Shown here piece after piece: positions 35,597-45,949 of a stretch of 64,000 nucleotides of DNA. The stretch is taken from assembly GCF_000745215.1 (NCBI RefSeq), contig NZ_JQNK01000008.1:558001-622000 (forward strand), given 5' to 3'. The position numbers were made by a program, and so were the translations under genes. This stretch comes from Methylosinus sp. PW1 (GTDB taxonomy: Bacteria > Pseudomonadota > Alphaproteobacteria > Rhizobiales > Beijerinckiaceae). The notes below the pieces were generated by a model, which saw only the letters and a list, made by a program, of their open reading frames with translations, ran no database searches and was not told the origin of the DNA. Numbering within the stretch: the stretch's first letter is position 1; each line of letters opens with the position of its first letter.

Positions 35597-36732
35597 CCGC
35601 GACGAAGCCGCAATCCGAGTCTCAGACCATCATAGACGACGCCTTCATGGCGGCGGCGCTGGCGCTCGGCCGGCGCAATCTCGGCCGCACCGGGCCTAAT
35701 CCCGCCGTCGGCGCGATCATCGTCAAGGACGGCGTCGTCATCGCCCGCGGCTATACGGCGCTGGGCGGCCGCCCGCACGCCGAGACGGTCGCCGTGGCCG
35801 CCGCCGGCGAGGCGGCGCGGGGCGCGACGCTCTACGCCACTCTGGAGCCATGCTCCCATCACGGCGCGACGCCGCCCTGCGTGGACACGATCATCGCCGC
35901 TGGAATCGCCCGCGTCGTCTCCGCGCTCGAGGACCCGGACGATCGCGTCGCCGGCCGCGGCCACGCCCGGCTGCGCGAGGCCGGCGTGGAAGTGACGACC
36001 GGCGTGCGCGCCGGGCAGGCCCGCGCCGATCATCTCGGCCATATATTGCGGGTGACGCAGAGCCGGCCCATGGTCACTCTCAAGCTCGCCCAGACGGCGG
36101 ATGGCTACGCCGCCGGGGCCGAGCACGACCCGCGTCTCTTCATCACCGGCGCGCTCGCCGATAGCGTCACCCATATCGAGCGCGCGCTGCACAGCGCGAT
36201 CATGGTCGGCCATGGCACCGCCTCGGTCGATGATCCGCTGCTCACTGTGCGCCTTCCCGGCCTCGAGGCTTTCAAGCCGCTGCGTGTGGTGCTGGACGCC
36301 CGGCTGCGCCTGTCGCGCAACTCCCGCCTCGCCGCCACAGCGCGCGAGACGCCGACCCTGGTCATCGTCGGGGAGGGCGTCGCCGAAGCCGAGGCGCAGG
36401 ATTTCGCCGCCGCCACAGGAATCGAGGTCGCGCGCGCCAGCGTGGACGACGCCGGCCGCCTCGCTCTGGGGGAAGCGCTCGGCCTGCTGGCGCAACGCGG
36501 CATCACCCGCGTCTTCAGCGAGGGCGGCCCGCGCGTCGCCGAGAGCCTGCTCGCCGCCTCGCTCGCCGATGATGTCGTTCTCCATACCGGGCTGAAGCCG
36601 CTCGGCCGTCAGGGCCGGCTCGCGCTCACTCCGACCGCGCGAGCCATTCTCGAGGATGAGAGCCGCTATCGCCTCGCCGAAACGGCCATGCTCGGCGTCG
36701 ATCGCATGACCCGCTACGAGAGGATCGGCTGA
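35593..36732 (+). CDS. ribD: Bifunctional riboflavin biosynthesis deaminase/reductase
   Basis: Carries out steps 2 and 3 of riboflavin synthesis: pyrimidine deamination, then NADPH-dependent ribose reduction. The 379-residue protein begins with a cytidine-deaminase-like domain ([20 protein letters not shown]; zinc ligands in PHAETVAV and [14 protein letters not shown]). The reductase domain follows from about residue 155 ([14 protein letters not shown], then [15 protein letters not shown]). It overlaps nrdR by 4 bp, and ribE begins 1 bp after its stop, so the three are tightly coupled. Confidence 0.96.
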   Translation: MTATKPQSESQTIIDDAFMAAALALGRRNLGRTGPNPAVGAIIVKDGVVIARGYTALGGRPHAETVAVAAAGEAARGATLYATLEPCSHHGATPPCVDTIIAAGIARVVSALEDPDDRVAGRGHARLREAGVEVTTGVRAGQARADHLGHILRVTQSRPMVTLKLAQTADGYAAGAEHDPRLFITGALADSVTHIERALHSAIMVGHGTASVDDPLLTVRLPGLEAFKPLRVVLDARLRLSRNSRLAATARETPTLVIVGEGVAEAEAQDFAAATGIEVARASVDDAGRLALGEALGLLAQRGITRVFSEGGPRVAESLLAASLADDVVLHTGLKPLGRQGRLALTPTARAILEDESRYRLAETAMLGVDRMTRYERIG

Positions 36733-36733
36733 A

Positions 36734-37336
36734 ATGTTCACGGGCCTCGTCACCGACGTCGGCGAAATCCTCGCGGTCGAGCCGCGCGGCGAATTGCGCC
36801 GCCTGGCCATCGCCTGCGCCTATCCGCTGGAGAGCATCGCCCTCGGAGCCTCCATCGCCTGCTCCGGCCCTTGCCTGACGGCGATCGGGCTGCGCCGCGA
36901 GGGCGCCCGGACTGTCTTCGAGGTGGACGCCGCCGCCGAGACATTGGCGCGCACCACGGCCAGCGAATGGGCCGTCGGCCGCCGCATAAATCTGGAGCGC
37001 TCGCTGAAGATCGGCGACGAATTGGGCGGCCATATCGTCACCGGCCATGTCGATGGCGTCGCGACGATTGTCTCGCGCGATGATTTCGACGGCATGTCGC
37101 GCTTTTGGATCGAGGCGCCGCACCAATATGCGCGCTTCATCGCCGAGAAGGGCTCGGTGGCGCTGGACGGAACCTCGCTCACCGTGAATGCGGTGGAGGG
37201 CGACCGATTCTCCGTTCTCATCATCCCGCACACGCTCGCGGTGACGACCTGGGGCGGCTACAGGACAGGGGACCGCCTCAACCTGGAGGTCGATCTGATG
37301 GCGAGATACGCCGCCCGGCTGGCGGAAGCGAAGTAG
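36734..37336 (+). CDS. ribE: Riboflavin synthase, alpha subunit
   Basis: Dismutes two 6,7-dimethyl-8-ribityllumazine to riboflavin and a pyrimidinedione. The 200-residue protein starts MFTGLVTDVGEI and has two lumazine-binding repeats. The first contains LGASIACSGPCLTAIG, the second GSVALDGTSLTVNAVEGDRF. Trimeric enzyme, cytoplasmic. It directly follows ribD. A family A repeat then separates it from ribH, the gene for its substrate producer. Confidence 0.96.
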   Translation: MFTGLVTDVGEILAVEPRGELRRLAIACAYPLESIALGASIACSGPCLTAIGLRREGARTVFEVDAAAETLARTTASEWAVGRRINLERSLKIGDELGGHIVTGHVDGVATIVSRDDFDGMSRFWIEAPHQYARFIAEKGSVALDGTSLTVNAVEGDRFSVLIIPHTLAVTTWGGYRTGDRLNLEVDLMARYAARLAEAK

Positions 37337-37434
37337 GGCCGAAGCTATCCATCGCTGAGCCGATGCGTACGAGCGGTAGGCTTTCCCCGAAAAAATGTGT
37401 ATCCATCGCCGCTTCGTTTCATAGAGCGTCGCGC

Positions 37435-37557
37435 GCCCCCTCCCCAACCCTCCCCCGCTTCGCGGGAGAGGGAGCAGGTTGCGCGCTTCATAGAGAGGTC
37501 GCGGGACGCTCGCCGCATCCCTCTCCCGCAAAGCGGAGGAGGGTGAGGGAGGGGGCA
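37435..37557. repeat. Intergenic palindromic repeat, family A
   Basis: The left arm CCCCCTCCCCAACCCTCCCC and right arm GGAGGAGGGTGAGGGAGGGG enclose sub-arms GCTTCGCGGGAGAGGGAGCA and TCCCTCTCCCGCAAAGC. The element splits the rib operon between ribE and ribH. The remaining 37337-37434 shows no gene and no FMN riboswitch. Confidence 0.88.
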
Positions 37558-37581
37558 GCCCCTCCGCCCATGGAGTCTTGA

Positions 37582-38082
37582 ATGGCAGGGTCCTACCGCG
37601 CCGATGACGATGATCTCGCGCCTGTCGAAGGCGCGCGCATTCTCGTCGTCGAATCGCATTTCAACGAAGATATCGTCGAGCTTCTGCACGAGGGCGCCGT
37701 CCATGCGCTGGAGGAGCTCGGCTGCGACGTCACCACCATCACCGTCCCCGGCGCGCTCGAGCTGGCGGCGGGCGCGGCCATAGCGCTCGACGCGGCGGAG
37801 GCCGCCGGCGCGCCCTATGAGGGCGTGGTGGCGCTCGGCTGCGTCATTCGCGGCGACACCTATCATTTCGAGATCGTCGCCAATGAGAGCGCTCGCGCGC
37901 TCACCGATCTCTCGGTCTCGCGGCGCCTGCCGCTCGGCAATGGCGTCCTGACCGTTGACAATGAGGAGCAGGCGACCGTGCGCGCCGATCCCAAGCAGGG
38001 CGGGGCCGACAAGGGCGGCGACGCCGCGCTGGCGGCGCTGGCGCTGGTGCGCCTGAAGCGCAAGCTCGGGGGCCGCTCGTGA
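37582..38082 (+). CDS. ribH: 6,7-dimethyl-8-ribityllumazine synthase
   Basis: Condenses the ribitylamino-pyrimidine with dihydroxybutanone phosphate. The 166-residue protein has ARILVVESHFNEDIVE, TVPGALELAAGAAIAL and ALGCVIRGDTYHFEIVANES with the catalytic His, then LPLGNGVLTVDNEEQA. The stop overlaps the nusB GTG, so the pair are translationally coupled. The start is 25 bp after the family A repeat. Confidence 0.96.
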   Translation: MAGSYRADDDDLAPVEGARILVVESHFNEDIVELLHEGAVHALEELGCDVTTITVPGALELAAGAAIALDAAEAAGAPYEGVVALGCVIRGDTYHFEIVANESARALTDLSVSRRLPLGNGVLTVDNEEQATVRADPKQGGADKGGDAALAALALVRLKRKLGGRS

Positions 38083-38537
38083 GCGTCGAGGAGAGATCGG
38101 CGGCGCGGCTCGCCATCGTGCAGGCGCTCTATCAGATGGAGGTCGCCGGCAAAGGGCTCAACGAGATCTACGCCGAATTCGAGGTGCATTGGATCGGCCG
38201 CGAGATCGAGGGCGTGCAATATAAGCCGGCCGAGCTGCAGTTCTTCCGCGATATCGTGAAAGGCGTGCTCGACAATCAGGCGACCATCGATCGCGCGCTC
38301 GATTCTGCGCTGCAGGGCGGCTGGCCGCTGCAGCGCATAGAGTCGGTGATGCGCGCCATATTGCGCGCCGGCGGCTTCGAGTTGGGGTTTCGGCGCGACA
38401 TACCTGTCAAAGTGGTCATCAAGGAATATGTGGACGTCGCCGGCGCCTTCTTCGGCGCGACGGAATCCGGCATGATCAACGCCGTGCTGGATCGCCTGGC
38501 GCGACAGGCGCGGCCGGAGCATTTTTCCGAGAAGTGA
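38079..38537 (+). CDS. nusB: Transcription antitermination factor NusB
   Basis: Binds boxA RNA with NusE (S10) to prevent rRNA transcription termination. The 152-residue all-helical protein starts at a GTG within the ribH stop. It contains SAARLAIVQALYQMEV, the second helix bundle LDSALQGGWPLQRIESVMRAILRAG, then DIPVKVVIKEYVDVAGAFF and the final helix GMINAVLDRLARQ. This is a standard ribH-nusB arrangement. Confidence 0.96.
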   Translation: MSVEERSAARLAIVQALYQMEVAGKGLNEIYAEFEVHWIGREIEGVQYKPAELQFFRDIVKGVLDNQATIDRALDSALQGGWPLQRIESVMRAILRAGGFELGFRRDIPVKVVIKEYVDVAGAFFGATESGMINAVLDRLARQARPEHFSEK

Positions 38538-38547
38538 GGCGCGTGAT

Positions 38548-38605
38548 GCGAGCCTGAAGGCTCGCGGTCCAGGGAGCGAGCCGGACTGCGAGCCTTCAGG
38601 CTCGC
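38548..38605. repeat. REP-like palindrome pair between nusB and thiL
   Basis: GCGAGCCTGAAGGCTCGC (38548-38565) and GCGAGCCTTCAGGCTCGC (38588-38605) are each hairpins and near-inverted copies of each other. They could form two alternative structures or a weak terminator. Confidence 0.75.
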
Positions 38606-38623
38606 TCTACCGAGGGAGAAGCG

Positions 38624-39607
38624 ATGGCGGAGCGCCGCTTCAACGAGGACGAGCTGATCGCCGAAATCTTCGCGCCGCTCGCCGCGGAGAGCGCCTTCGG
38701 CCTGCGCGACGACGCGGCTCTGCTGCCGCTGGGCGGGGCGCGGGAGATCGTCGTCACCACCGATGCGCTGGTTTCCGGCGTGCATTTCTTCGCCGACGAT
38801 CCGCCCGGTCTCGTCGCCGAGAAGGCGCTGCGCGTCAGTCTCTCCGATCTCGCGGCCAAGGCGGCGGAACCTCTGGGCTTTCTGCTCACTCTGGCGCTGC
38901 CGCCCGATTGGACCAATGATTGGGCGCGCAGCTTCGCCGCCGGCCTCGCCGAGGATGCGCGCGAATTCGCCTGTCCGCTGCTCGGCGGCGACACAACGGC
39001 GACGCCCGGTCCTCTGACCATCTCCATTGCCGCCTTCGGCCGCGCGACGCGCTTCGTCTCGCGTTCGGGCGCGCGGCCGGGGGATCGCATTTTCGTCTCC
39101 GGGACGATAGGCGACGCCGCGCTCGGCCTCGGCGTTGCGCACGGCGAGGCTTTTGCCGTGCAGCTGGGCGAGGGGGCGAGGGCGGCTTTGCTCGAGCGAT
39201 ACCGCCTGCCACAGCCGCGCCTGTCCTTGATCGCGGCGCTGCGCGACCACGCGAGCGCCGCGATGGACGTTTCTGATGGGCTCGCCGGCGATCTCGCCAA
39301 GCTGCTTCGTGCGAGCGGGGCGAGCGCACGGGTGGAGCTCGAGAAGGTTCCGCTCTCGGCGGCGGCGCGGGAGGCGATCGCGCGCGAGCCGGAGCTGCTC
39401 GCCCGCGCAGTCACGGGCGGGGATGATTACGAAATCCTCTGCTGCGCTCCCGCCGAGGCCGCCCCCGCGCTGGCGCTGGCGGCAGGGGAGGCGAGGATCG
39501 CCCTCGCCGAGATCGGCGTCGTCACAGCCGGCGCCGAGCCGCCACAATTCTTAAATTCTTCTGGAACGATTATAAAATTCAACCATCTATCCTTCAGCCA
39601 CTTCTAA
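38624..39607 (+). CDS. thiL: Thiamine-monophosphate kinase
   Basis: ATP-dependent last step to thiamine diphosphate. The 327-residue PurM-like protein has GLRDDAALLPLGG, VTTDALVSGVHF with the Mg/ATP-binding Asp, LSDLAAKAAEPLGFL, LLGGDTTATPGPLTISI and MDVSDGLAGDLAKLL. The last 15 residues (FLNSSGTIIKFNHLSFSHF region) are AT-rich and depart from the family; they may be a recently altered C-terminus. The gene follows nusB by 86 bp across a REP pair. Confidence 0.94.
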   Translation: MAERRFNEDELIAEIFAPLAAESAFGLRDDAALLPLGGAREIVVTTDALVSGVHFFADDPPGLVAEKALRVSLSDLAAKAAEPLGFLLTLALPPDWTNDWARSFAAGLAEDAREFACPLLGGDTTATPGPLTISIAAFGRATRFVSRSGARPGDRIFVSGTIGDAALGLGVAHGEAFAVQLGEGARAALLERYRLPQPRLSLIAALRDHASAAMDVSDGLAGDLAKLLRASGASARVELEKVPLSAAAREAIAREPELLARAVTGGDDYEILCCAPAEAAPALALAAGEARIALAEIGVVTAGAEPPQFLNSSGTIIKFNHLSFSHF

Positions 39608-39809
39608 GGGCGCGGCGGCGCGCGACCTTGGCCGCCATTGCCGAAAACCGGTGTTTCTGGCATGACTGACGCGCTTTTCCCCCGGCGCCGCAGCCGTACG
39701 ATTCGACTGCGGTCGGACTATCGTTGTCGCGGGGACGAAATTGCCGCAAGCGCGGGCCACGAGAACAAATCAGCGCGCGCGGCCGAGGAACGGAGAGGGC
39801 GCAATCGTC

Positions 39810-41993
<2,184 letters not shown>

Positions 41994-42027
41994 GGCGAGG
42001 CGAGGCGAATAGCGAGTAGCGAATAGA

Positions 42028-42051
42028 GGCGGGGGCGACCCCGCCTTTTTT
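42028..42051 (+). terminator. Rho-independent terminator after hppA
   Basis: GGCGGGG and CCCCGCC pair around GCGA and are followed by TTTTTT. It ends the rib-nusB-thiL-hppA region. Short direct repeats (GGCGA, AGCGA) lie between the stop and the stem. Confidence 0.92.
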
Positions 42052-42131
42052 CGTTTCGGCTTCGGTCTTGATATGTCTTGACGTTTCCTGATACGCGCCG
42101 ATGTTCATTTCCGAGATTTGAGTGAGACGTC

Positions 42132-42359
42132 ATGACCATCGTCTGCGAGAAATTCGCCATACAAGTGGATCGGGACGTGCTGGCCGCGATCCGAAAGATC
42201 GCCAAGCGAGAGGGGCGGCAGCTTCAGTCGATCGTCGAGGACGCTCTCGGCGCCTATGTCGAAAAGCATAACAAGACGCGACGGCGGGCGCATGTCATGT
42301 CCGCTTATCAGTCGAGTCTCAAGCGTTATGGACCGCTTTATGCGAAACTCGCCAGATGA
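42132..42359 (+). CDS. Ribbon-helix-helix antitoxin-like protein (apparently orphan)
   Basis: A 75-residue protein with an RHH-like region: strand EKFAIQVDRDVLAAI, helix KREGRQLQSIVEDALGAYV. A basic C-terminal tail ends RYGPLYAKLAR. Antitoxins of this type are usually followed on the same strand by a PIN or RelE toxin. Here only a 35-45-codon frame without a recognisable fold overlaps its stop, and the next genes run the opposite way. It could be an orphan antitoxin whose toxin was lost, or it could regulate the convergent PIN pair. Repression of its own promoter is likely. Confidence 0.65.
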   Translation: MTIVCEKFAIQVDRDVLAAIRKIAKREGRQLQSIVEDALGAYVEKHNKTRRRAHVMSAYQSSLKRYGPLYAKLAR

Positions 42360-42374
42360 TTTTCATTCAGGTGA

Positions 42375-42938
42375 TTACGAGTCGCTTGTGTTGTCGTTCG
42401 GGATCGCCGGCTCGTCCTGTCGATCAAACTCGAAGCGGCTTTGAGCGTCGCTCGGCGGGAGTGGAAGGTCGGCAATGCCGATGACTTCGAAGCGGCCTCC
42501 CGCCATTTTCTTAATATGAGGGTCATCCGAGTAGATGACGGTCGCGCCTTCGACTGCGGCTATCGCAACGATCTGATCGTCGAATTTCGCCTTCGCGCGG
42601 GTAGCGCCCTCATTCTTCTGACCCGAGGCGACACGTTGCGCCTGGGTCGCTGCAAACTCAATTGCCGCTCGCTCATCAAATCCTGCAATACGGAAGTGTC
42701 GCGATTTGTGGAGAATCGCGAGCCACTCCGGCGCGGCTTCCCGTCCCTTGACGAGGAGCTCGCCGAGAGCGGGCGTCGGGATGACGATCTTGGCTTTGTC
42801 TCGCTGTAGTTTCGTGATCAAGAAATCTAAGCGATCCTTGCAGTTGGAGACAGGCGCGCCCGTAGCGGCGTCAATCGGAGCTTTGGCCTGTTCGTCGAAG
42901 AAATAGACGAGGATGTTCGTATCGAAGGCGACGATCAA
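42375..42938 (-). CDS. PIN-domain protein (VapC-like putative RNase)
   Basis: A 187-residue PIN-fold protein. Acidic catalytic residues are visible: Asp6 in MIVAFDTNILVYFFDE, Glu60 in IPTPALGELLVKG, Asp120/121 in AKFDDQIVAIA and Asp138/139 in IYSDDPHI. Its length is greater than classical VapC, with an insert after the first strand (residues 15-40) and an extended C-terminal tail. The ATG overlaps the stop of the upstream 248-residue gene, so the two are coupled and probably form a toxin-antitoxin or effector pair. PIN domains cleave RNA, with VapC often attacking tRNA. Target unknown. Confidence 0.85.
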   Translation of the reverse strand: MIVAFDTNILVYFFDEQAKAPIDAATGAPVSNCKDRLDFLITKLQRDKAKIVIPTPALGELLVKGREAAPEWLAILHKSRHFRIAGFDERAAIEFAATQAQRVASGQKNEGATRAKAKFDDQIVAIAAVEGATVIYSDDPHIKKMAGGRFEVIGIADLPLPPSDAQSRFEFDRQDEPAIPNDNTSDS

Positions 42939-43681
42939 TTGGCGTCTCCGTTGCCGTGACGATCCTCGAGAAGCTCGCGAACGGGATCTGGAACCTCACG
43001 CCATGTGCTGCCCTTCACCTTGCGCAAACTCGCGACGACCTCCGACAACGGCCTGTCTTCGAGTTCCTCGAAATCATTGATCCTGAAACTTCTCAATTCC
43101 CACGTGCCATCGCCGTGACGGAACCATGTACCCTCGCCATGAAAGCGAAGAGTTGCGCCGAACAAATGGTGGCGTAGCCGGAGAGCGATCGACTCGCTAG
43201 CCACAAGGTCGGTGAACTCTGTCGCGCCGTCGCGGATGTGGACGTGCTTAGTGTCGTCTTTGCCGCCGATCCGGAAAATTTGTCCATCCAATGTGCAGTC
43301 TTGACGAAACGGGCCAAAGACAAGCGGCTCCGAGCGCATACGGCCAGGGAAGGGAATTATGATCGCGCCGTCATCGCCCGCGAGTGCGCCGCTGGCGTTG
43401 TCCTTGCGGAGTAATTCATCGAGCGCATCATATGCCTTACGCGCATCTTGCGGGCCGCCACCATCTCGAACCGCGTAAACGCGCTCGCGAACTTTGAGTT
43501 GAGCGGGCTCGTCCACCCGGGCCTTCAGCCTGACTGATCCAGGGATGATCGCTTGGAAATGAACGTGCGCACCCTCGCCGAGCAGCCTCGCGAGCGCGGT
43601 CATGTATTCCGCAAGCCGCCCCATCGGGAGCGTTGCAGGCGTGAAACTATCCGCGATGCGGAATTGGTATTCGCCGCTCAT
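42935..43681 (-). CDS. Uncharacterised partner of a PIN-domain protein
   Basis: A 248-residue protein from ATG 43679-43681. Segments include YQFRIADSFTPATLPMGRLAEYMTALARLLG, VHFQAIIPGSVRLKARVDE, DGAIIIPFPGRMR and FTDLVASESIALRLRHHLFG. No Cys-rich or transmembrane part is present. I do not recognise a DNA-binding domain, so if it is an antitoxin it is atypical and much larger than usual. It overlaps the PIN gene by 4 bp. The leader (43682-43817) has a perfect palindrome, CGCAGTCGAGACTGCG at 43743-43758, that could be an operator. Confidence 0.65.
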   Translation of the reverse strand: MSGEYQFRIADSFTPATLPMGRLAEYMTALARLLGEGAHVHFQAIIPGSVRLKARVDEPAQLKVRERVYAVRDGGGPQDARKAYDALDELLRKDNASGALAGDDGAIIIPFPGRMRSEPLVFGPFRQDCTLDGQIFRIGGKDDTKHVHIRDGATEFTDLVASESIALRLRHHLFGATLRFHGEGTWFRHGDGTWELRSFRINDFEELEDRPLSEVVASLRKVKGSTWREVPDPVRELLEDRHGNGDAN

Positions 43682-43817
43682 TTCGTTACGCCTTCTCGCC
43701 TCCCGTACTATCATGGAGCGAATTTACAATATGTTTCGTCGCCGCAGTCGAGACTGCGTCAAAGAACGAATATAGAACAGTCTAGCCGTCTCGTCGACCC
43801 CGCTGGATTGCGTTGTC

Positions 43818-45323
43818 TCACCCCAGCCGATCCCCGAACAAAAACTCCATCGCCCGATCCAGCCGGATATGCGGCAAGGGCAGGGGCTCCTTGTCGCGGC
43901 CGAGCGAAGCGATTGGCGGGCGGAATTTCAGGAAGCGGAAATCGGCGTCCTCCTCGGCCAGCGCCAGAGCGTCGCCGCGGAAGACACGGCGCGGATCGGC
44001 CGGCAATTCGCCGGGGAAGATCGCGCCCTCCGCCACGCCGTCGAACACGTCGTCGCCGATGCGCTCGCCCTCGATCGGCGTGCCGACGATGGCCGCGAGC
44101 TGCTCGCCGTCATGCTTGACGATGGCCTCGCGCGTCGCACGGACGGCGGCGAGCGCGATTACGTCTATGGTCGCGCCGACGCCCTCGGCCCGCTCGATCG
44201 CGCGCGAGGTGAGGTGGCGCAGTACGGCCTCGAGCCGATCATGGCTCGTGTGGTGGAGATGGTCGGCCTTGGTGGCCGCGAAGAGAATGCGGTCGATCTT
44301 CGGGCGGAAGATCGTCGAGAGCAGATTGGAGCGGCCGGTGCGAAAGGCGGTCAGCACATCGGCGAGCGCCGTCTCCAGATCGCGCACCGCGGCCGGGCCG
44401 GAGTTCAGCGCGGCGAGCGCGTCCACCAGCACGATCTGCCGGTCGAGCCGCGCGAAATGATCGCGGAAGAAGGGCCGCACCACATGGGTCTTATAGGCCT
44501 CATAGCGGCGCTCCATCATCGCCGCGAGGCTGCCGGAGGGGGGCGCGGAGCCTTCCTCCACTGGCAGCGGCGCGAAGGTCAGCGCCGGCGAGCCCTCGAG
44601 CTCGCCCGGCATCAGAAAGCGCCCCGGCGGCAAAGTGGAGAGGGCGAAGCGCTCCGTCTTGGCGGAACGCAGATAATTGGTGAATAGCGCCGCGAGCTTG
44701 CGCGCCACATCCTCGGAGGCGGGCTCCTTCGGATCGACGCCCGCCGTCGCGCCGCGCCAATCGGCGGCGATGGTCGCGCGCGCCGCCGCCGAGGCGGCTT
44801 CCAGCGTCTCGCGCGACCATTGCGCATAGGATTTTTCCAAGAGCGGCAGGTCGAGCAGCCATTCGCCGGGATAATCGACGATGTCTATGTCCAGCCGCGC
44901 CGGGCCGGGCCGGAAGCTCGACAGCAGCCCGGCGGATTTGCGCTCATATTCCAGCGTCACGCGCAGCTCGGAGATGCGGCGCGTCGATTGCGGCCAATGG
45001 CGATCGGCGCCGGTCAGCGCGGAGAGGTGCTCCTCATAGGAGAAGCGCGGCACGGCGTCGTCCGGCTGCGGATCGAGATGGGCGCTGCGCAGCCGATTCT
45101 CGGCGGCGACTCGGAAGACGGGCAGCTGATTCTTGCGGCCATGCGCGGCGTCGCGCGCGGCGACGGCGCGGGTCAGATGATGCACCAGCGAGGTGATGAA
45201 CACCGTCTTGCCGGAGCGCGACAGGCCGGTGACGCCGAGCCGCAAGCGTCCGCCCGCCAGAAAATCCTTGAGGCTGGCGGCGGCGACGGTGGTGTCGAAG
45301 AGAAGATCGGAGATCTGCGACAA
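43818..45323 (-). CDS. YcjX-like P-loop NTPase (DUF463)
   Basis: A 501-residue protein from the TTG at 45321-45323, or longer if ATG 45449 is used. The family start SDLLFDTTVAAASLKDFLAG precedes P-loop GLSRSGKT at residues 33-40. IDIVDYPGEWLLDLPLL is the Walker B/G3-like region and RILFAATKADHLHH the base-recognition (TKAD) motif. YcjX is co-produced with YcjF in the heat-shock response of E. coli. No ycjF follows here in the window. The TTG agrees better with family N-termini than the Arg/Cys-rich upstream codons. Confidence 0.88.
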   Translation of the reverse strand: MSQISDLLFDTTVAAASLKDFLAGGRLRLGVTGLSRSGKTVFITSLVHHLTRAVAARDAAHGRKNQLPVFRVAAENRLRSAHLDPQPDDAVPRFSYEEHLSALTGADRHWPQSTRRISELRVTLEYERKSAGLLSSFRPGPARLDIDIVDYPGEWLLDLPLLEKSYAQWSRETLEAASAAARATIAADWRGATAGVDPKEPASEDVARKLAALFTNYLRSAKTERFALSTLPPGRFLMPGELEGSPALTFAPLPVEEGSAPPSGSLAAMMERRYEAYKTHVVRPFFRDHFARLDRQIVLVDALAALNSGPAAVRDLETALADVLTAFRTGRSNLLSTIFRPKIDRILFAATKADHLHHTSHDRLEAVLRHLTSRAIERAEGVGATIDVIALAAVRATREAIVKHDGEQLAAIVGTPIEGERIGDDVFDGVAEGAIFPGELPADPRRVFRGDALALAEEDADFRFLKFRPPIASLGRDKEPLPLPHIRLDRAMEFLFGDRLG

Positions 45324-45481
45324 GGTGGCGGCTCGGGCGTGCGGGGTCGCCTCTCGTGTAACAAGCGGCCGGCGATTTGGGTAGGGCGCGCAATGTTCGC
45401 CAGCGCACAAACGCCGGGGAGAGCGGCGGCTAATCTCCACACATCGCAAATGACGCGAAACACAGAACGGAGCAAACCCCG

Positions 45482-45598
45482 ATGAAGAAGCTTTTCCTGA
45501 CCCTCGGCCTCATCGCCGGCTTCGTCTTCAGCGCCGCTGGCGCGCAGGCCTTCAATCCGCAGCCCGACCCGCCCGGCGTTCACGGCGGCGACGAGTGA
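45482..45598 (+). CDS. Small secreted peptide, first of two identical tandem copies
   Basis: A 38-residue precursor. MKKLFLTLGLIAGFVFSAAG is a classic signal peptide, with AQA at residues 21-23 as the cleavage site. Cleavage leaves a 15-residue mature peptide beginning FNPQPDPPGV and ending HGGDE. GGAGCAAACCCC precedes the ATG. The next gene encodes exactly the same protein although the DNA differs at seven positions. The mature sequence is Pro-rich and acidic, without Cys. Similar FNPQPDPPG-ending short proteins occur in other proteobacteria without a known role. Divergent from YcjX. Confidence 0.85.
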   Translation: MKKLFLTLGLIAGFVFSAAGAQAFNPQPDPPGVHGGDE

Positions 45599-45650
45599 GA
45601 GTAGCGGCGATATTTTTTCGAACAGTCACGAAATTTCGGAGCAAACCCCA

Positions 45651-45767
45651 ATGAAGAAGCTTTTCCTGACCCTGGGCCTGATCGCGGGCTTCGTCTTCAG
45701 CGCCGCCGGCGCGCAGGCCTTCAACCCCCAGCCCGACCCGCCCGGCGTCCACGGCGGCGACGAGTGA
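45651..45767 (+). CDS. Small secreted peptide, second identical copy
   Basis: Encodes the same 38 residues as the gene 52 bp upstream. All seven differences between the two coding sequences are in third codon positions and silent (two Leu, two Ala, and Asn, Pro and Val codons). GGAGCAAACCCCA precedes the ATG, matching the first copy. The conserved protein with diverged DNA points to selection on the peptide. The spacer between the copies is AT-richer (ATATTTTTTCGAACAGTC), which may carry a separate promoter or processing site. A family B repeat follows 4 bp after the stop. Confidence 0.85.
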   Translation: MKKLFLTLGLIAGFVFSAAGAQAFNPQPDPPGVHGGDE

Positions 45768-45771
45768 TACG

Positions 45772-45897
45772 GCCCACCCTCCCTCTCCCCGCGAGAGCGG
45801 GGAGTGGGCCGGGGTGAGGGGCTCGGGGCATTAGCCAGGGACGGAAAACGCCCCGAGCCCCTCATCCTCACCTTCTCCCCGCAAGCGGGGAGAAGGA
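45772..45897. repeat. Intergenic palindromic repeat, family B
   Basis: A second copy of the element at 34930-35047. Arms CTCTCCCCGCGAGAGCGGGG...GGTGAGGGGCTCGGGGC and GCCCCGAGCCCCTCATCCTC pair, followed by CTTCTCCCCGCAAGCGGGGAG. Located between the micropeptide genes and sixA, where it might end both transcripts. Confidence 0.85.
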
Positions 45898-45949
45898 AGG
45901 CGGCGACGCCGCGCGAGCCGATCGGCCGAAGATCGCGGGAGGCTGCGCT

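Noticed and set aside
37337..37581. FMN riboswitch between ribE and ribH
   Set aside because: No conserved RFN segments; the gap is explained by a family A repeat.
45482..45767. Interpretation of the tandem micropeptide genes as an assembly duplication
   Set aside because: The two copies differ at seven silent positions and in the leader, so they are real separate copies.
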